From Betaproteobacteria bacterium (lineage in GTDB: Bacteria; Pseudomonadota; Gammaproteobacteria; Burkholderiales; CANMPU01), in assembly GCA_947499755.1 (NCBI GenBank), contig CANMPU010000007.1:1-12993 (forward strand): a DNA stretch of 12,993 nucleotides, given 5' to 3'. Position 1 is the stretch's first letter. Each line of letters begins with the position of its first letter. Of this stretch, positions 6,460 through 12,993 are shown in pieces. The notes below the pieces were generated by a model. The model was given only the letters and a program-made list of their open reading frames with translations, was not told where the DNA came from and did no database searches. The translations under genes and the position numbers were made by a program.

Positions 6460-7458
6460 ATGGATCAACCAGCATTTAAGCAAGACCATACCTCCCGGCT
6501 CCCGGCAAACAACCTTTGGACGATTCAAACGGTGGAAGCCCTAATCAATTTACCCTTCAGCGAACTTATTTTTCGCGCACAGGGTGTTCATCGCGAAAAT
6601 TTTGACCCAACGACGGTACAACTGTCTACATTGCTCTCGATTAAAACTGGCGGCTGCTCAGAAGACTGTGGCTACTGCCCACAGGCTGCGCGTTACCATA
6701 CGCGCATTTCTAATCATCAACTTCTTGCGCTTGATACGGTTGTCGCGGAGGCGCGCGTCGCAAAAGAAAACGGCGCGACCCGTTTTTGTATGGGTGCCGC
6801 GTGGCGTGGCCCGAAACAAGCAGATCTAGATAAAGTCGTAGAAATGGTAAAAGCAGTGAAGGCCCTAGGGATGGAGTCGTGCGCGACTCTGGGAATGTTA
6901 AACGACGGTCAAGCTGAACAGCTAAAAAGTGCTGGGCTGGATTATTACAACCACAATTTAGATACCGCGCCTGAATACTACGAAAGCATAATCTCTACAC
7001 ATACGCAAGCGGATCGTCTCGCCACTTTAAATAAAGTCAAAAACGCCGGGATTCACGTATGTTGCGGCGGTATAGTCGGCATGGGTGAAACACGTGCACA
7101 ACGCGCCGCAATGATCACCCAGTTGGCTAACTTAGAGCCCTACCCCGAAAGTGTGCCTATAAACAATCTAGTCCAGGTTGAAGGTACGCCGCTTACCGGG
7201 ACCATAGATTTAGACCCCCTAGAATTCGTGCGCACCATTGCGTGCGCGCGCATTACGATGCCAAAAGCGATGGTGCGTCTTTCTGCTGGACGCCAGCAAA
7301 TGTCCGATGAGCTCCAGGCGTTGTGCTTTCTTTCCGGTGCCAATTCTGTTTTTTTTGGTGAAAAACTATTAACGACAGACAACCCGCAGACGGATCATGA
7401 TCTCGCCTTGTTCAAAAAGCTTGGTATGACACCAACGCAGCTCGGGGTCACTAGTTAG
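6460..7458 (+). CDS. bioB: Biotin synthase
   Basis: Radical SAM enzyme that inserts sulfur into dethiobiotin, the last step of biotin synthesis. It has 332 residues. The radical-SAM [4Fe-4S] ligands are Cys66, Cys70 and Cys73 in [14 protein letters not shown]. The auxiliary [2Fe-2S] cluster that donates sulfur is expected to be held by three Cys and one Arg; counting from the family spacing these fall on Cys110 (TRFCMG), Cys141 (MESCATLG), Cys201 (HVCCGG) and Arg273 (MVRLSAGR), all present. Other hallmarks are YNHNLDT and GMGET. AGGA at 6446-6449 precedes the ATG by ten bases. It is the first gene of a rightward bioB-F-H-C-D cluster and diverges from comF; bioF begins 41 bp downstream. Confidence 0.98.
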   Translation: MDQPAFKQDHTSRLPANNLWTIQTVEALINLPFSELIFRAQGVHRENFDPTTVQLSTLLSIKTGGCSEDCGYCPQAARYHTRISNHQLLALDTVVAEARVAKENGATRFCMGAAWRGPKQADLDKVVEMVKAVKALGMESCATLGMLNDGQAEQLKSAGLDYYNHNLDTAPEYYESIISTHTQADRLATLNKVKNAGIHVCCGGIVGMGETRAQRAAMITQLANLEPYPESVPINNLVQVEGTPLTGTIDLDPLEFVRTIACARITMPKAMVRLSAGRQQMSDELQALCFLSGANSVFFGEKLLTTDNPQTDHDLALFKKLGMTPTQLGVTS

Positions 7459-7499
7459 TACGCCGCCTTCGAAGTACTCGCTCCGCTTAATCTAGCATC

Positions 7500-8678
7500 A
7501 TGCCGTTTGCTGCGCTCAAAACGAATCTGTCGCAACTTAAACAAGATGGACTGTTACGCACTCGCCGAATAGTTATGGGTGCGCAAACCAGAAAACTAAA
7601 AGTTGATTCACATGAATTACTTTCGTTTGCAAGCAACGACTATCTCGGTTTAGCAAACGATCCGCGCTTGATTAATGCGACACAAGAGGCTTTAGGCGCC
7701 TATGGTGTCGGCGCCGGAGCATCGCCCATGGTTTGTGGCCACGGCGTGATGCATGAGCTTGCTGAGCAGTCTCTTGCTAAATTTGTAGAAAAACCGCGTG
7801 CGCTGTTATTTTCGAACGGCTACCTGGCAAATATAGGCGTAATTACTGCGCTGGCGAACCGAGAGACGGCTATTTTTGCTGACAAACTAAATCACGCCTC
7901 GCTCAACGATGCGGCCGTGTTATCGCGCGCGAAATTTCAGCGTTACCCGCATGCCAATATGAGATTTCTTGAACGTTTACTCACGCAATCGAACGCGAAG
8001 AGAAAGCTGGTCATCAGTGACGCTGTATTTAGCATGGATGGCGACATCGCCCCTATTAAGGCTCTGCTTGATCTGTGCGACCGTTACGATGCCTGGCTCG
8101 TATTGGATGACGCACATGGTTTCGGTGTGCTCGGCGCATCGGGTCAGGGTGCAATGTCCTTTGCACAAGTATCATCCCCGCGAATAATCTATATGGCAAC
8201 GCTGGGTAAGGCAGCGGGCGTGTACGGGGCATTCGTCGCGGCCGAGATCGATGTCATCGATTTTCTTTTGCAGCACGCACGGTCTTATATCTACACTACG
8301 GCAACGCCACAATGTCTCGCGAGCGCAATTCATGCCAGCGTGGAATTAATTTGCACCGAGCAGTGGCGGCGCACTCATATCATCGCGCTGACGTCTGCAC
8401 TACGTATGAAACTAAAACTCGAGCGCTGGCAAATTTCCATGTGCGCGGCTGCGATTCAGCCGATCATTATTGGAGATAACAAGGAAGTCGTTGCCGTGAG
8501 CCAGGCATTGTTCGATCAGGGAATTTGGGCCCCCGCGATCCGTTCACCTACGGTTGAAAAAAACACGGCGCGACTACGGTTATCACTCTCGGCATCGCAT
8601 CGTCTAGAGGATGTGGACCGTTTAGCCGCGGCGTTGAATGAACTCGAGCGACTCGCGAAACGCCACGGTGGAAAATAA
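7500..8678 (+). CDS. bioF: 8-amino-7-oxononanoate synthase (KAPA synthase)
   Basis: PLP enzyme of the alpha-oxoamine synthase family. It condenses L-alanine with pimeloyl-ACP (or -CoA) to give KAPA. The 392 residues match the usual length of about 385-395. Key sites are FASNDYLGLA (43-52), GAGASPMVCGHG (71-82), FADKLNHASLNDA (126-138, His132 stacking on PLP), SDAVFSMDGD (173-182), VLDDAHGFGVLG (201-212, with Asp204 and His206 contacting PLP) and the Schiff-base lysine Lys237 in YMATLGKAAG. No strong ribosome binding site precedes the ATG at 7500, but the N-terminal helix (LKTNLSQLKQDGLLRTRR) is as in the family. It overlaps the start of bioH. Confidence 0.97.
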   Translation: MPFAALKTNLSQLKQDGLLRTRRIVMGAQTRKLKVDSHELLSFASNDYLGLANDPRLINATQEALGAYGVGAGASPMVCGHGVMHELAEQSLAKFVEKPRALLFSNGYLANIGVITALANRETAIFADKLNHASLNDAAVLSRAKFQRYPHANMRFLERLLTQSNAKRKLVISDAVFSMDGDIAPIKALLDLCDRYDAWLVLDDAHGFGVLGASGQGAMSFAQVSSPRIIYMATLGKAAGVYGAFVAAEIDVIDFLLQHARSYIYTTATPQCLASAIHASVELICTEQWRRTHIIALTSALRMKLKLERWQISMCAAAIQPIIIGDNKEVVAVSQALFDQGIWAPAIRSPTVEKNTARLRLSLSASHRLEDVDRLAAALNELERLAKRHGGK

Positions 8679-9444
8679 GCTACTCAAATCGACAGTTTCC
8701 GGCAGCGGTCCGAATTTAGTTTTCCTGCACGGTTGGGGCACCAATAGCGCAGTTTGGCGATCTGTAAGCGCTGCACTCGTGAAACATTTTTGCGTAGTAA
8801 ATATCGATCTGCCTGGCTACAAAAAAAATGCTGGCTTTCCAGCTGACTCATTGATCGATCACGTCAAGGCTATTGCGCGCTCGACACCACCACAAACCGC
8901 TGTTTGTGCCTGGTCGTTAGGAGGGCAAATTGCCCTACGTTGGGCCTGCGATTTCCCTACCCAAGTTAGTCGCTTAATTTTAGTTGGGACAACGGCAAAA
9001 TTCTGTAATGGCCCTGGCTGGGAGCAAGGATCTAACCAAGACGAATTCCATTCGTTTGCGGCGCAACTGGAATACGCTCCCGTTAAAATACTAAAGACAT
9101 TTTTCTCACTTGTTGCGCTAGGTGATGTGAATACGAAGCGCATTGCCAACATACTCAAAACCTTCATGTCAAGTAGTGATGCGCCAAATTTCTCGGTATT
9201 ACAGCGCGGACTGGATCTCCTGGCGACAACCGATGTACGCGCTATTGTCAGCAAGGTTAAGCAATCGAGCTTATTAATACACGGGGCAAACGATCGAGTC
9301 TGTCCGATAGCCGCAGCGCAATGGTTAGCACGCGCCATGCCGAAAGCAAGCCTACACACCTTTGACGACTGTGGGCATGCGCCCTTTCTTTCGCAACCTA
9401 ATAATTTCGTCGCGATCGTTAAAGAGTATCTGCTAAATGAGTGA
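8668..9444 (+). CDS. bioH: Pimeloyl-ACP methyl ester carboxylesterase
   Basis: Alpha/beta hydrolase that removes the methyl group from pimeloyl-ACP methyl ester, ending the disguised fatty-acid route opened by BioC. Starting at the GTG at 8668 gives 258 residues. VFLHGWG forms the oxyanion region, and the catalytic triad is Ser83 in CAWSLGG, Asp209 in HGANDRVCP and His237 in DDCGHAPF. These positions nearly equal those of E. coli BioH (256 residues; Ser82, Asp207, His235), which is why I prefer this start. An in-frame ATG at 8638 would add ten residues (MNSSDSRNAT) and deepen the overlap with bioF from 11 to 41 bp; neither has a clear Shine-Dalgarno. The gene lies between bioF and bioC, and its end overlaps bioC by eight bases. 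Confidence 0.93.
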   Translation: MENKLLKSTVSGSGPNLVFLHGWGTNSAVWRSVSAALVKHFCVVNIDLPGYKKNAGFPADSLIDHVKAIARSTPPQTAVCAWSLGGQIALRWACDFPTQVSRLILVGTTAKFCNGPGWEQGSNQDEFHSFAAQLEYAPVKILKTFFSLVALGDVNTKRIANILKTFMSSSDAPNFSVLQRGLDLLATTDVRAIVSKVKQSSLLIHGANDRVCPIAAAQWLARAMPKASLHTFDDCGHAPFLSQPNNFVAIVKEYLLNE

Positions 9445-10306
9445 CAAATTTTTTCTAGATAAGCATCAGGTAAGACGCTCTTTTTCTCGAGCAGCGCAGT
9501 CTTATAACGATGCCGCAATATTGCAAAAAGAGGTGGGGAATCGCATGGCGAGCCGCCTGAGCTATATTAAACATAGTCCTCACAACATACTAGACGCTGG
9601 TAGCGGAACCGGATTAAGCCGTAGCGAGTTGCAACGTCAGTACCCCGAAGCGCTAGTGATTGAATTAGACATTGCGTTAGAAATGTTAATGCAATCGCGG
9701 ACGGCAGCGCCGCCTTTTGGATCAAACTCTTTTTATCTCTGCGCAGATATCGAATGTCTACCGCTCTCCAATGCCAGCGTCGATATGGTTTGGTCGAATC
9801 TAAGTATGCAATGGGTAAACGATTTAGCTAAAGCGTTCACAGAGGTGAGTCGCGCACTTCGTAACGCCGGCCTATTCATGTTTAGTACTTTTGGGCCAGA
9901 TACGTTAAAGGAATTGCGCGCGGCGTTTTCTCATATCGACCCTTATACCCACACCAATCGTTTTACCGATATGCATGATATTGGAGATCTATTATTGCAT
10001 TCAGGATTTGAAACTCCTGTGGTCGACATGGAAGTCATTACGATGACCTACCCTGATCTCGAGAAATTGCTGCATGACCTAAAAGGGTTGGGGGCGCACA
10101 ATGTAACCCAGGGGCGAAACCGAGGCCTCACGGGTAGAGCAATGCTCAAGATGCTCATTTCTGAATATGAGAAGTTCCGCCAAGGTGATCGCTTGCCCGC
10201 AACTTTCGAGGTTATTTATGGACACGCTTGGAAAGCAACCAAAAACGAAAAGCGATCACCTCACGAGCCACAGCCGATCCGGATTTACCCACGAACCTAT
10301 GGCTAA
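9437..10306 (+). CDS. bioC: Malonyl-ACP O-methyltransferase
   Basis: SAM-dependent methyltransferase that caps the malonyl group as a methyl ester so that fatty-acid enzymes can extend it to pimeloyl-ACP. It has 289 residues, somewhat longer than E. coli BioC (251). The family N-terminus is clear (KHQVRRSFSRAAQSYNDAAILQ, about 9-30). SAM motif I is LDAGSGTGLS (52-61), followed by IELDIALEML, DIECLPLSNASVDMVWSNLSMQW and the FSTFGPDTLKEL segment. The late stretch GAHNVTQGRNRGLTGRAML is also typical of BioC. The start ATG overlaps the bioH stop by eight bases (ATGAGTGA). The extreme C-terminus (EKRSPHEPQPIRIYPRTYG) is a hydrophilic extension that overlaps the bioD start. Confidence 0.95.
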   Translation: MSDKFFLDKHQVRRSFSRAAQSYNDAAILQKEVGNRMASRLSYIKHSPHNILDAGSGTGLSRSELQRQYPEALVIELDIALEMLMQSRTAAPPFGSNSFYLCADIECLPLSNASVDMVWSNLSMQWVNDLAKAFTEVSRALRNAGLFMFSTFGPDTLKELRAAFSHIDPYTHTNRFTDMHDIGDLLLHSGFETPVVDMEVITMTYPDLEKLLHDLKGLGAHNVTQGRNRGLTGRAMLKMLISEYEKFRQGDRLPATFEVIYGHAWKATKNEKRSPHEPQPIRIYPRTYG

Positions 10307-10994
10307 AGGATTTTTTATTATCGGGACAGATACCGGCGTTGGAAAAACCACAGTAAGTTGTGGCTTACTCGACGGTTTTGCTAATTTGGGATTACGCGTC
10401 ATTGGCATGAAGCCCATCGCGACCGGAAGTACCGGCACGCCTGGCGACGATATAGAACGCCTAAAAGCGGCAGCAAACGTTGTGAGCAAACAAGAATGGA
10501 TTAACCCCTACGCGTTCACCCCCGCAATTTCACCCCACCTCGCCGCGCGACGCAGCGGAATAAAAATTAGCGTGGATGCCATCGCTGCAGCCTATCTGCG
10601 TCTTGCTCAGATTGCAGATGTGGTCATCGTCGAGGGCGTAGGCGGATTTAGAGTCCCGTTAGACGCTGACTCGGATACCGCTGACCTGATAGTAAAGTTA
10701 GACTTGGCGATTGTGCTCGTTGTCGGAATGCGTCTGGGCTGCCTCAATCACGCGTTGTTAACGGTAGAAGCAATTAAGAATCGCCGTCTTTCGCCCGTTG
10801 CTTGGGTTGCAAACCGCATTGATCCCGACTTCGATGCGGTAACAGAAAATATTACTACACTGGAGAGAAGATTCGATTTTCCCTTAATCGGCGTCCTACC
10901 CTTTTTTCCACAATCCGAAATATTGGATACAAATTCTTATTTGAATATTCGGACGTTGGATCTGGGCGCACTACAGAAGCGCTTAATTGACTAG
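10299..10994 (+). CDS. bioD: ATP-dependent dethiobiotin synthetase
   Basis: Closes the ureido ring of dethiobiotin from DAPA, CO2 and ATP, the step before BioB. Starting at the ATG at 10299 gives 231 residues, close to E. coli BioD (about 225). The P-loop is GTDTGVGKTTVS (9-20, Lys16), followed by GMKPIATGS with Lys38 as expected for the active site, NPYAFTPAISPHLAARRSG (69-87), VEGVGGFRVPL (111-121), VVGMRLGCLNHALLT (141-155) and the nucleotide-base motif ANRID (171-175). The open frame extends 44 codons upstream inside bioC, but those codons match no BioD N-terminus. The start overlaps the bioC stop as ATGGCTAA. The last gene of the cluster; a hairpin spans its stop codon. Confidence 0.97.
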   Translation: MAKGFFIIGTDTGVGKTTVSCGLLDGFANLGLRVIGMKPIATGSTGTPGDDIERLKAAANVVSKQEWINPYAFTPAISPHLAARRSGIKISVDAIAAAYLRLAQIADVVIVEGVGGFRVPLDADSDTADLIVKLDLAIVLVVGMRLGCLNHALLTVEAIKNRRLSPVAWVANRIDPDFDAVTENITTLERRFDFPLIGVLPFFPQSEILDTNSYLNIRTLDLGALQKRLID

Positions 10995-11008
10995 GCGAAA
11001 TTAAGCGC
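10979..11008 (+). terminator. Hairpin over the bioD stop codon, possible transcript end
   Basis: GCGCTTAATT at 10979-10988 and AATTAAGCGC at 10999-11008 form a perfect 10-bp stem with a 10-base loop that contains the bioD TAG. No T-run follows directly; the nearest T-rich tract (TGTTTTCTTT) is at 11031-11040. It may be a weak terminator, a Rho-linked or 3'-end protecting structure. The stem is certain; its function is inferred. Confidence 0.45.
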
Positions 11009-11494
11009 AGGCGGATTCAAGTACACTGATTGTTTTCTTTACCAGCATACGGGCGCCATGCTAAAATATCGCGCTGCATTGGGTTAATTACCGGTTGATG
11101 CCGGTCATATTTATTTGCTTGGCAATGTAAAGTGCAGCGCATCGATATTAAGCACAACCTGAGGTTTTCTCGACTTTCCAACAGTAATTGTTCGTTATTC
11201 CACGTTGGACCTTATCGCGCGCGCAGCGTTAAGCGTCGCACTGTGCGTTTCTATTTCATGTATGGTGTATTCCATCGATGCGTGGCTAAATTTCCCCTTT
11301 GTGAGAATAGCGGCGCATGCGCATGATGGCGAAGGAACTAGGCGTCACAGTATGGACTGTCCAACCATTCATCGCGTTAAAGTCGGGTTGGCGCGCCGTG
11401 GGAAACATTTGATGGAAACGCAACGCGCCATGCTTTGTGGCCCGCGTAAAAGCGTTTGGGCAATCGATCTTAGGTGGTAATCTTTGGGGTAGGC
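11009..11494. other. Long non-coding-looking region upstream of coxB
   Basis: About 490 bases with no recognised gene. It should hold the coxB promoter and leader. Small structures seen are ACCGG-TTGATG-CCGGT (stem of 5, loop of 6, 11090-11105) and the palindrome GCGCATGCGC at 11313-11322. An open frame from a TTG at 11205 to a stop at 11480 would give 91 residues, with a hydrophobic N-terminal stretch (about residues 3-22, LIARAALSVALCVSISCMVY) and an Arg/Cys/His-rich remainder. It has no Shine-Dalgarno and no family resemblance I recognise. I could not place convincing -35/-10 boxes, and found no tRNA arm pattern. Confidence 0.45.
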
Positions 11495-12613
11495 ATGATT
11501 AAAATTAAATATAGTCTGGTGGTCGGTCTGATTTCGACATTTTATACGACGCTATCTTTCGGCGCCTACCAACTCAATCTTCAAACCCCTGTCACCCCGA
11601 TTGCGCGAGAAATCTACGGTCTGCACATGGCCATACTGTGGTTTTGCGTCGGTATATTCATCGCCGTATTCGGCGCGATGTTATACGCCTTACTCAAGCA
11701 CCGCAAATCGCTCGGTCATGAAGCGCAGCAATTTCATGAAAATACGCTGGTCGAAATTATTTGGACCATTATGCCCTTCTGTATTCTCGGGGTCATGGCC
11801 TACCCAGCGTCGAAAACTATCTTGTCCATGAAAAATACCGCCGCCCCAGAAATGACCATTAAAGTCACGGGGTATCAGTGGAAGTGGGGTTACGATTATC
11901 TCGAAGAAGGCGTCAGCTTTTATAGCGCACTTTCTACGCCAAGAGATCAAATTGAGAATCGCGCACCAAAGGGCGAGCACTATTTACGCGAAGTTGATAA
12001 CCCTATGGTGGTTCCTACCGGCAAACGGATACGGGTATTGCTCACAGCAAGCGACGTGATACATGCATGGTGGGTTCCGGCGCTTGGAATTAAGCAAGAT
12101 GCAATTCCGGGGTTTATTCGCGATGCGTGGTTTTCCGTTGAGACGCCCGGAACCTACCGCGGGCAATGTGCTGAGTTGTGCGGAAAAGATCACGGCTTTA
12201 TGCCCATCGTCGTTGAGGCCGTAGAACCGGAAAAATACGCGGCGTGGCTAGAAGAGCAGAAAAAGAAACAAGCTGCAGCGCAACTTGACCCCAATAAGGT
12301 GTATGCGCTGGAAGAGTTCAAAACTATCGGCGAAAAAGTGTATACAGCAAATTGTGTCGCATGCCATCAAGCAGACGGGAAAGGCATACCGGGAGTGTTT
12401 AAAGGGCTCGACGGTTCGCCAATAGCAACCGGGCCTAAAGAACAGCACGTAGATATAGTAATGGATGGTAAGCCGGGAACCGCGATGGCTGCATTTGCAG
12501 CGCTACTATCCGACACAGAAATTGCGGCAGTTATTACGTACGAACGTAACTCTTGGGGCAACAAAACTGGCGATATGATTCAGCCTAGTGAAATAAAGGC
12601 ATACCGAAAATAA
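11495..12613 (+). CDS. coxB: Cytochrome c oxidase subunit II with fused cytochrome c domain
   Basis: Subunit II of an aa3/caa3-type terminal oxidase; it takes electrons at the CuA centre. Starting at the ATG at 11495 gives 372 residues: a signal peptide (about 1-23), two membrane helices (about 44-67 and 85-106), and a periplasmic cupredoxin domain. The CuA ligands are complete: His190 in IHAWWVP, then Cys225, Glu227, Cys229, His233 and Met236 in QCAELCGKDHGFM. After a Lys/Gln-rich linker (255-266), a C-terminal cytochrome c domain holds CVACH (287-291) and a likely axial Met331 in GTAMAAF. The TTTGGGGTAGG region just before the start may serve as ribosome binding site; a GTG at 11474 would add seven residues. 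It is followed 59 bp later by coxA. Confidence 0.96.
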   Translation: MIKIKYSLVVGLISTFYTTLSFGAYQLNLQTPVTPIAREIYGLHMAILWFCVGIFIAVFGAMLYALLKHRKSLGHEAQQFHENTLVEIIWTIMPFCILGVMAYPASKTILSMKNTAAPEMTIKVTGYQWKWGYDYLEEGVSFYSALSTPRDQIENRAPKGEHYLREVDNPMVVPTGKRIRVLLTASDVIHAWWVPALGIKQDAIPGFIRDAWFSVETPGTYRGQCAELCGKDHGFMPIVVEAVEPEKYAAWLEEQKKKQAAAQLDPNKVYALEEFKTIGEKVYTANCVACHQADGKGIPGVFKGLDGSPIATGPKEQHVDIVMDGKPGTAMAAFAALLSDTEIAAVITYERNSWGNKTGDMIQPSEIKAYRK

Positions 12614-12672
12614 AGGTTATTACATTAAAAATTAGCGCGATTACGAGCACGCAAGTTTAAAGGAGATCGTTA

Positions 12673-12993
12673 ATGGAAGCAGTACACGCGCACGATGGCC
12701 ATCACCACGCGCATCACCCTAGCGGATTGATGCGCTGGGTCACGACGACCAACCACAAAGATATCGGTACGCTTTATCTTATATTCAGCTTCATCATGTT
12801 CCTGGTTGGCGGGCTGATGGCGCTCACTATACGGACAGAGCTGTTTCAACCGGGGTTGCAAATTGTTCGGCCTGAGTTTTTTAACCAACTGACCGCGTTG
12901 CATGGGCTAATCATGGTGTTTGGCGCAATTATGCCGGCCTTCGTTGGCCTAGCCAATTGGCAAGTACCAATGATGATAGGCGCGCCGGATATG
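12673..12993 (+). CDS. coxA: Cytochrome c oxidase subunit I, N-terminal part (cut by window edge)
   Basis: The first 107 codons of the haem-copper oxidase catalytic subunit, continuing past the window. A strong Shine-Dalgarno AAGGAGAT ends six bases before the ATG at 12673. TTNHKDIGTLYLIFSFIMF (about 25-43) is the classic start of subunit I and its first membrane helix. TALHGLIMVFGAIMPAFVG (about 74-92) carries His77, the expected low-spin haem a ligand, in helix II; NWQVPMMIGAPDM ends the visible part. The N-terminal tail has seven His in the first 15 residues (HAHDGHHHAHH), similar to His-rich tails known on some betaproteobacterial subunit I proteins. The active-site CuB ligands lie outside the window. 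Co-transcribed with coxB. Confidence 0.96.
   Translation, partial: MEAVHAHDGHHHAHHPSGLMRWVTTTNHKDIGTLYLIFSFIMFLVGGLMALTIRTELFQPGLQIVRPEFFNQLTALHGLIMVFGAIMPAFVGLANWQVPMMIGAPDM

Noticed and set aside
7457..7477. AGTAC/GTACT inverted repeat between bioB and bioF
   Set aside because: Five-base arms in a 41-bp gap are expected by chance, and a terminator here would disrupt an evident operon.
8859..9518. 219-codon open frame antisense to bioH
   Set aside because: It lies opposite a fully recognisable BioH with intact triad and shows no family motif; long antisense frames arise from codon bias.
10167..10298. Upstream extension of the bioD frame by 44 codons inside bioC
   Set aside because: The extra residues do not resemble any BioD N-terminus; the P-loop normally lies within the first 20 residues, which fits the ATG at 10299. 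The stretch is an open shadow of bioC.
11132..11326. 64-codon frame upstream of coxB
   Set aside because: It overlaps the alternative 91-codon frame, is rich in Arg, Cys and Ser without domain signs, and has no ribosome binding site; likely chance.
12670..12903. 77-codon frame antisense to the coxA start
   Set aside because: It is fully covered by the conserved N-terminus of cytochrome oxidase subunit I.

Overview
This window is chromosomal housekeeping DNA from a Gram-negative proteobacterium, most likely a betaproteobacterium of the Nitrosomonadales type (Nitrosomonas, Nitrosospira or Gallionella relatives). That placement rests on protein families and gene order read by eye, not on a database search. 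The supporting points are a gpmA-envC-ctpA block diverging from rhodanese-grxC-secB-SH3-gpsA, a biotin cluster of the BioC/BioH type, and a caa3-type cytochrome oxidase whose subunit II carries a fused cytochrome c domain. I see no mobile element, CRISPR array, rRNA, tRNA or phage gene.

Layout. Positions 1-2328 hold a leftward block: gpmA (glycolysis), an EnvC-like amidase activator (cell division and wall splitting) and the start of ctpA (a periplasmic S41 protease cut by the window edge). A 154-bp divergent control region (2329-2482) contains repeated CACTAAA-type sequences. Rightward from 2483 come a membrane-anchored rhodanese, glutaredoxin 3, SecB, an exported SH3-domain protein and GpsA. 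A poorly conserved-looking stretch (5205-5697) follows, with an 8-bp tandem repeat and an unrecognised 93-residue reading frame. comF lies leftward at 5698-6408.

From 6460 the biotin operon bioB-bioF-bioH-bioC-bioD runs rightward with tight or overlapping junctions. BioC and BioH make pimeloyl-ACP by the disguised fatty-acid route; BioF, BioD and BioB carry out later steps. The aminotransferase gene bioA is not in the window, so that step must be encoded elsewhere. A hairpin spans the bioD stop codon. About 500 bp without a convincing gene follow, then coxB (subunit II with CuA and a C-terminal cytochrome c) and the first 107 codons of coxA (subunit I).

Most genes are textbook families with intact catalytic residues. 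The items worth a second look are small: the repeated operator-like motif in the divergent region, the unrecognised 93-residue frame, the long leader before coxB with a weak membrane-like reading frame, and the putative bioB promoter, which lies over the comF start and has a palindrome in its spacer. I did not find evidence for a novel multi-gene system.
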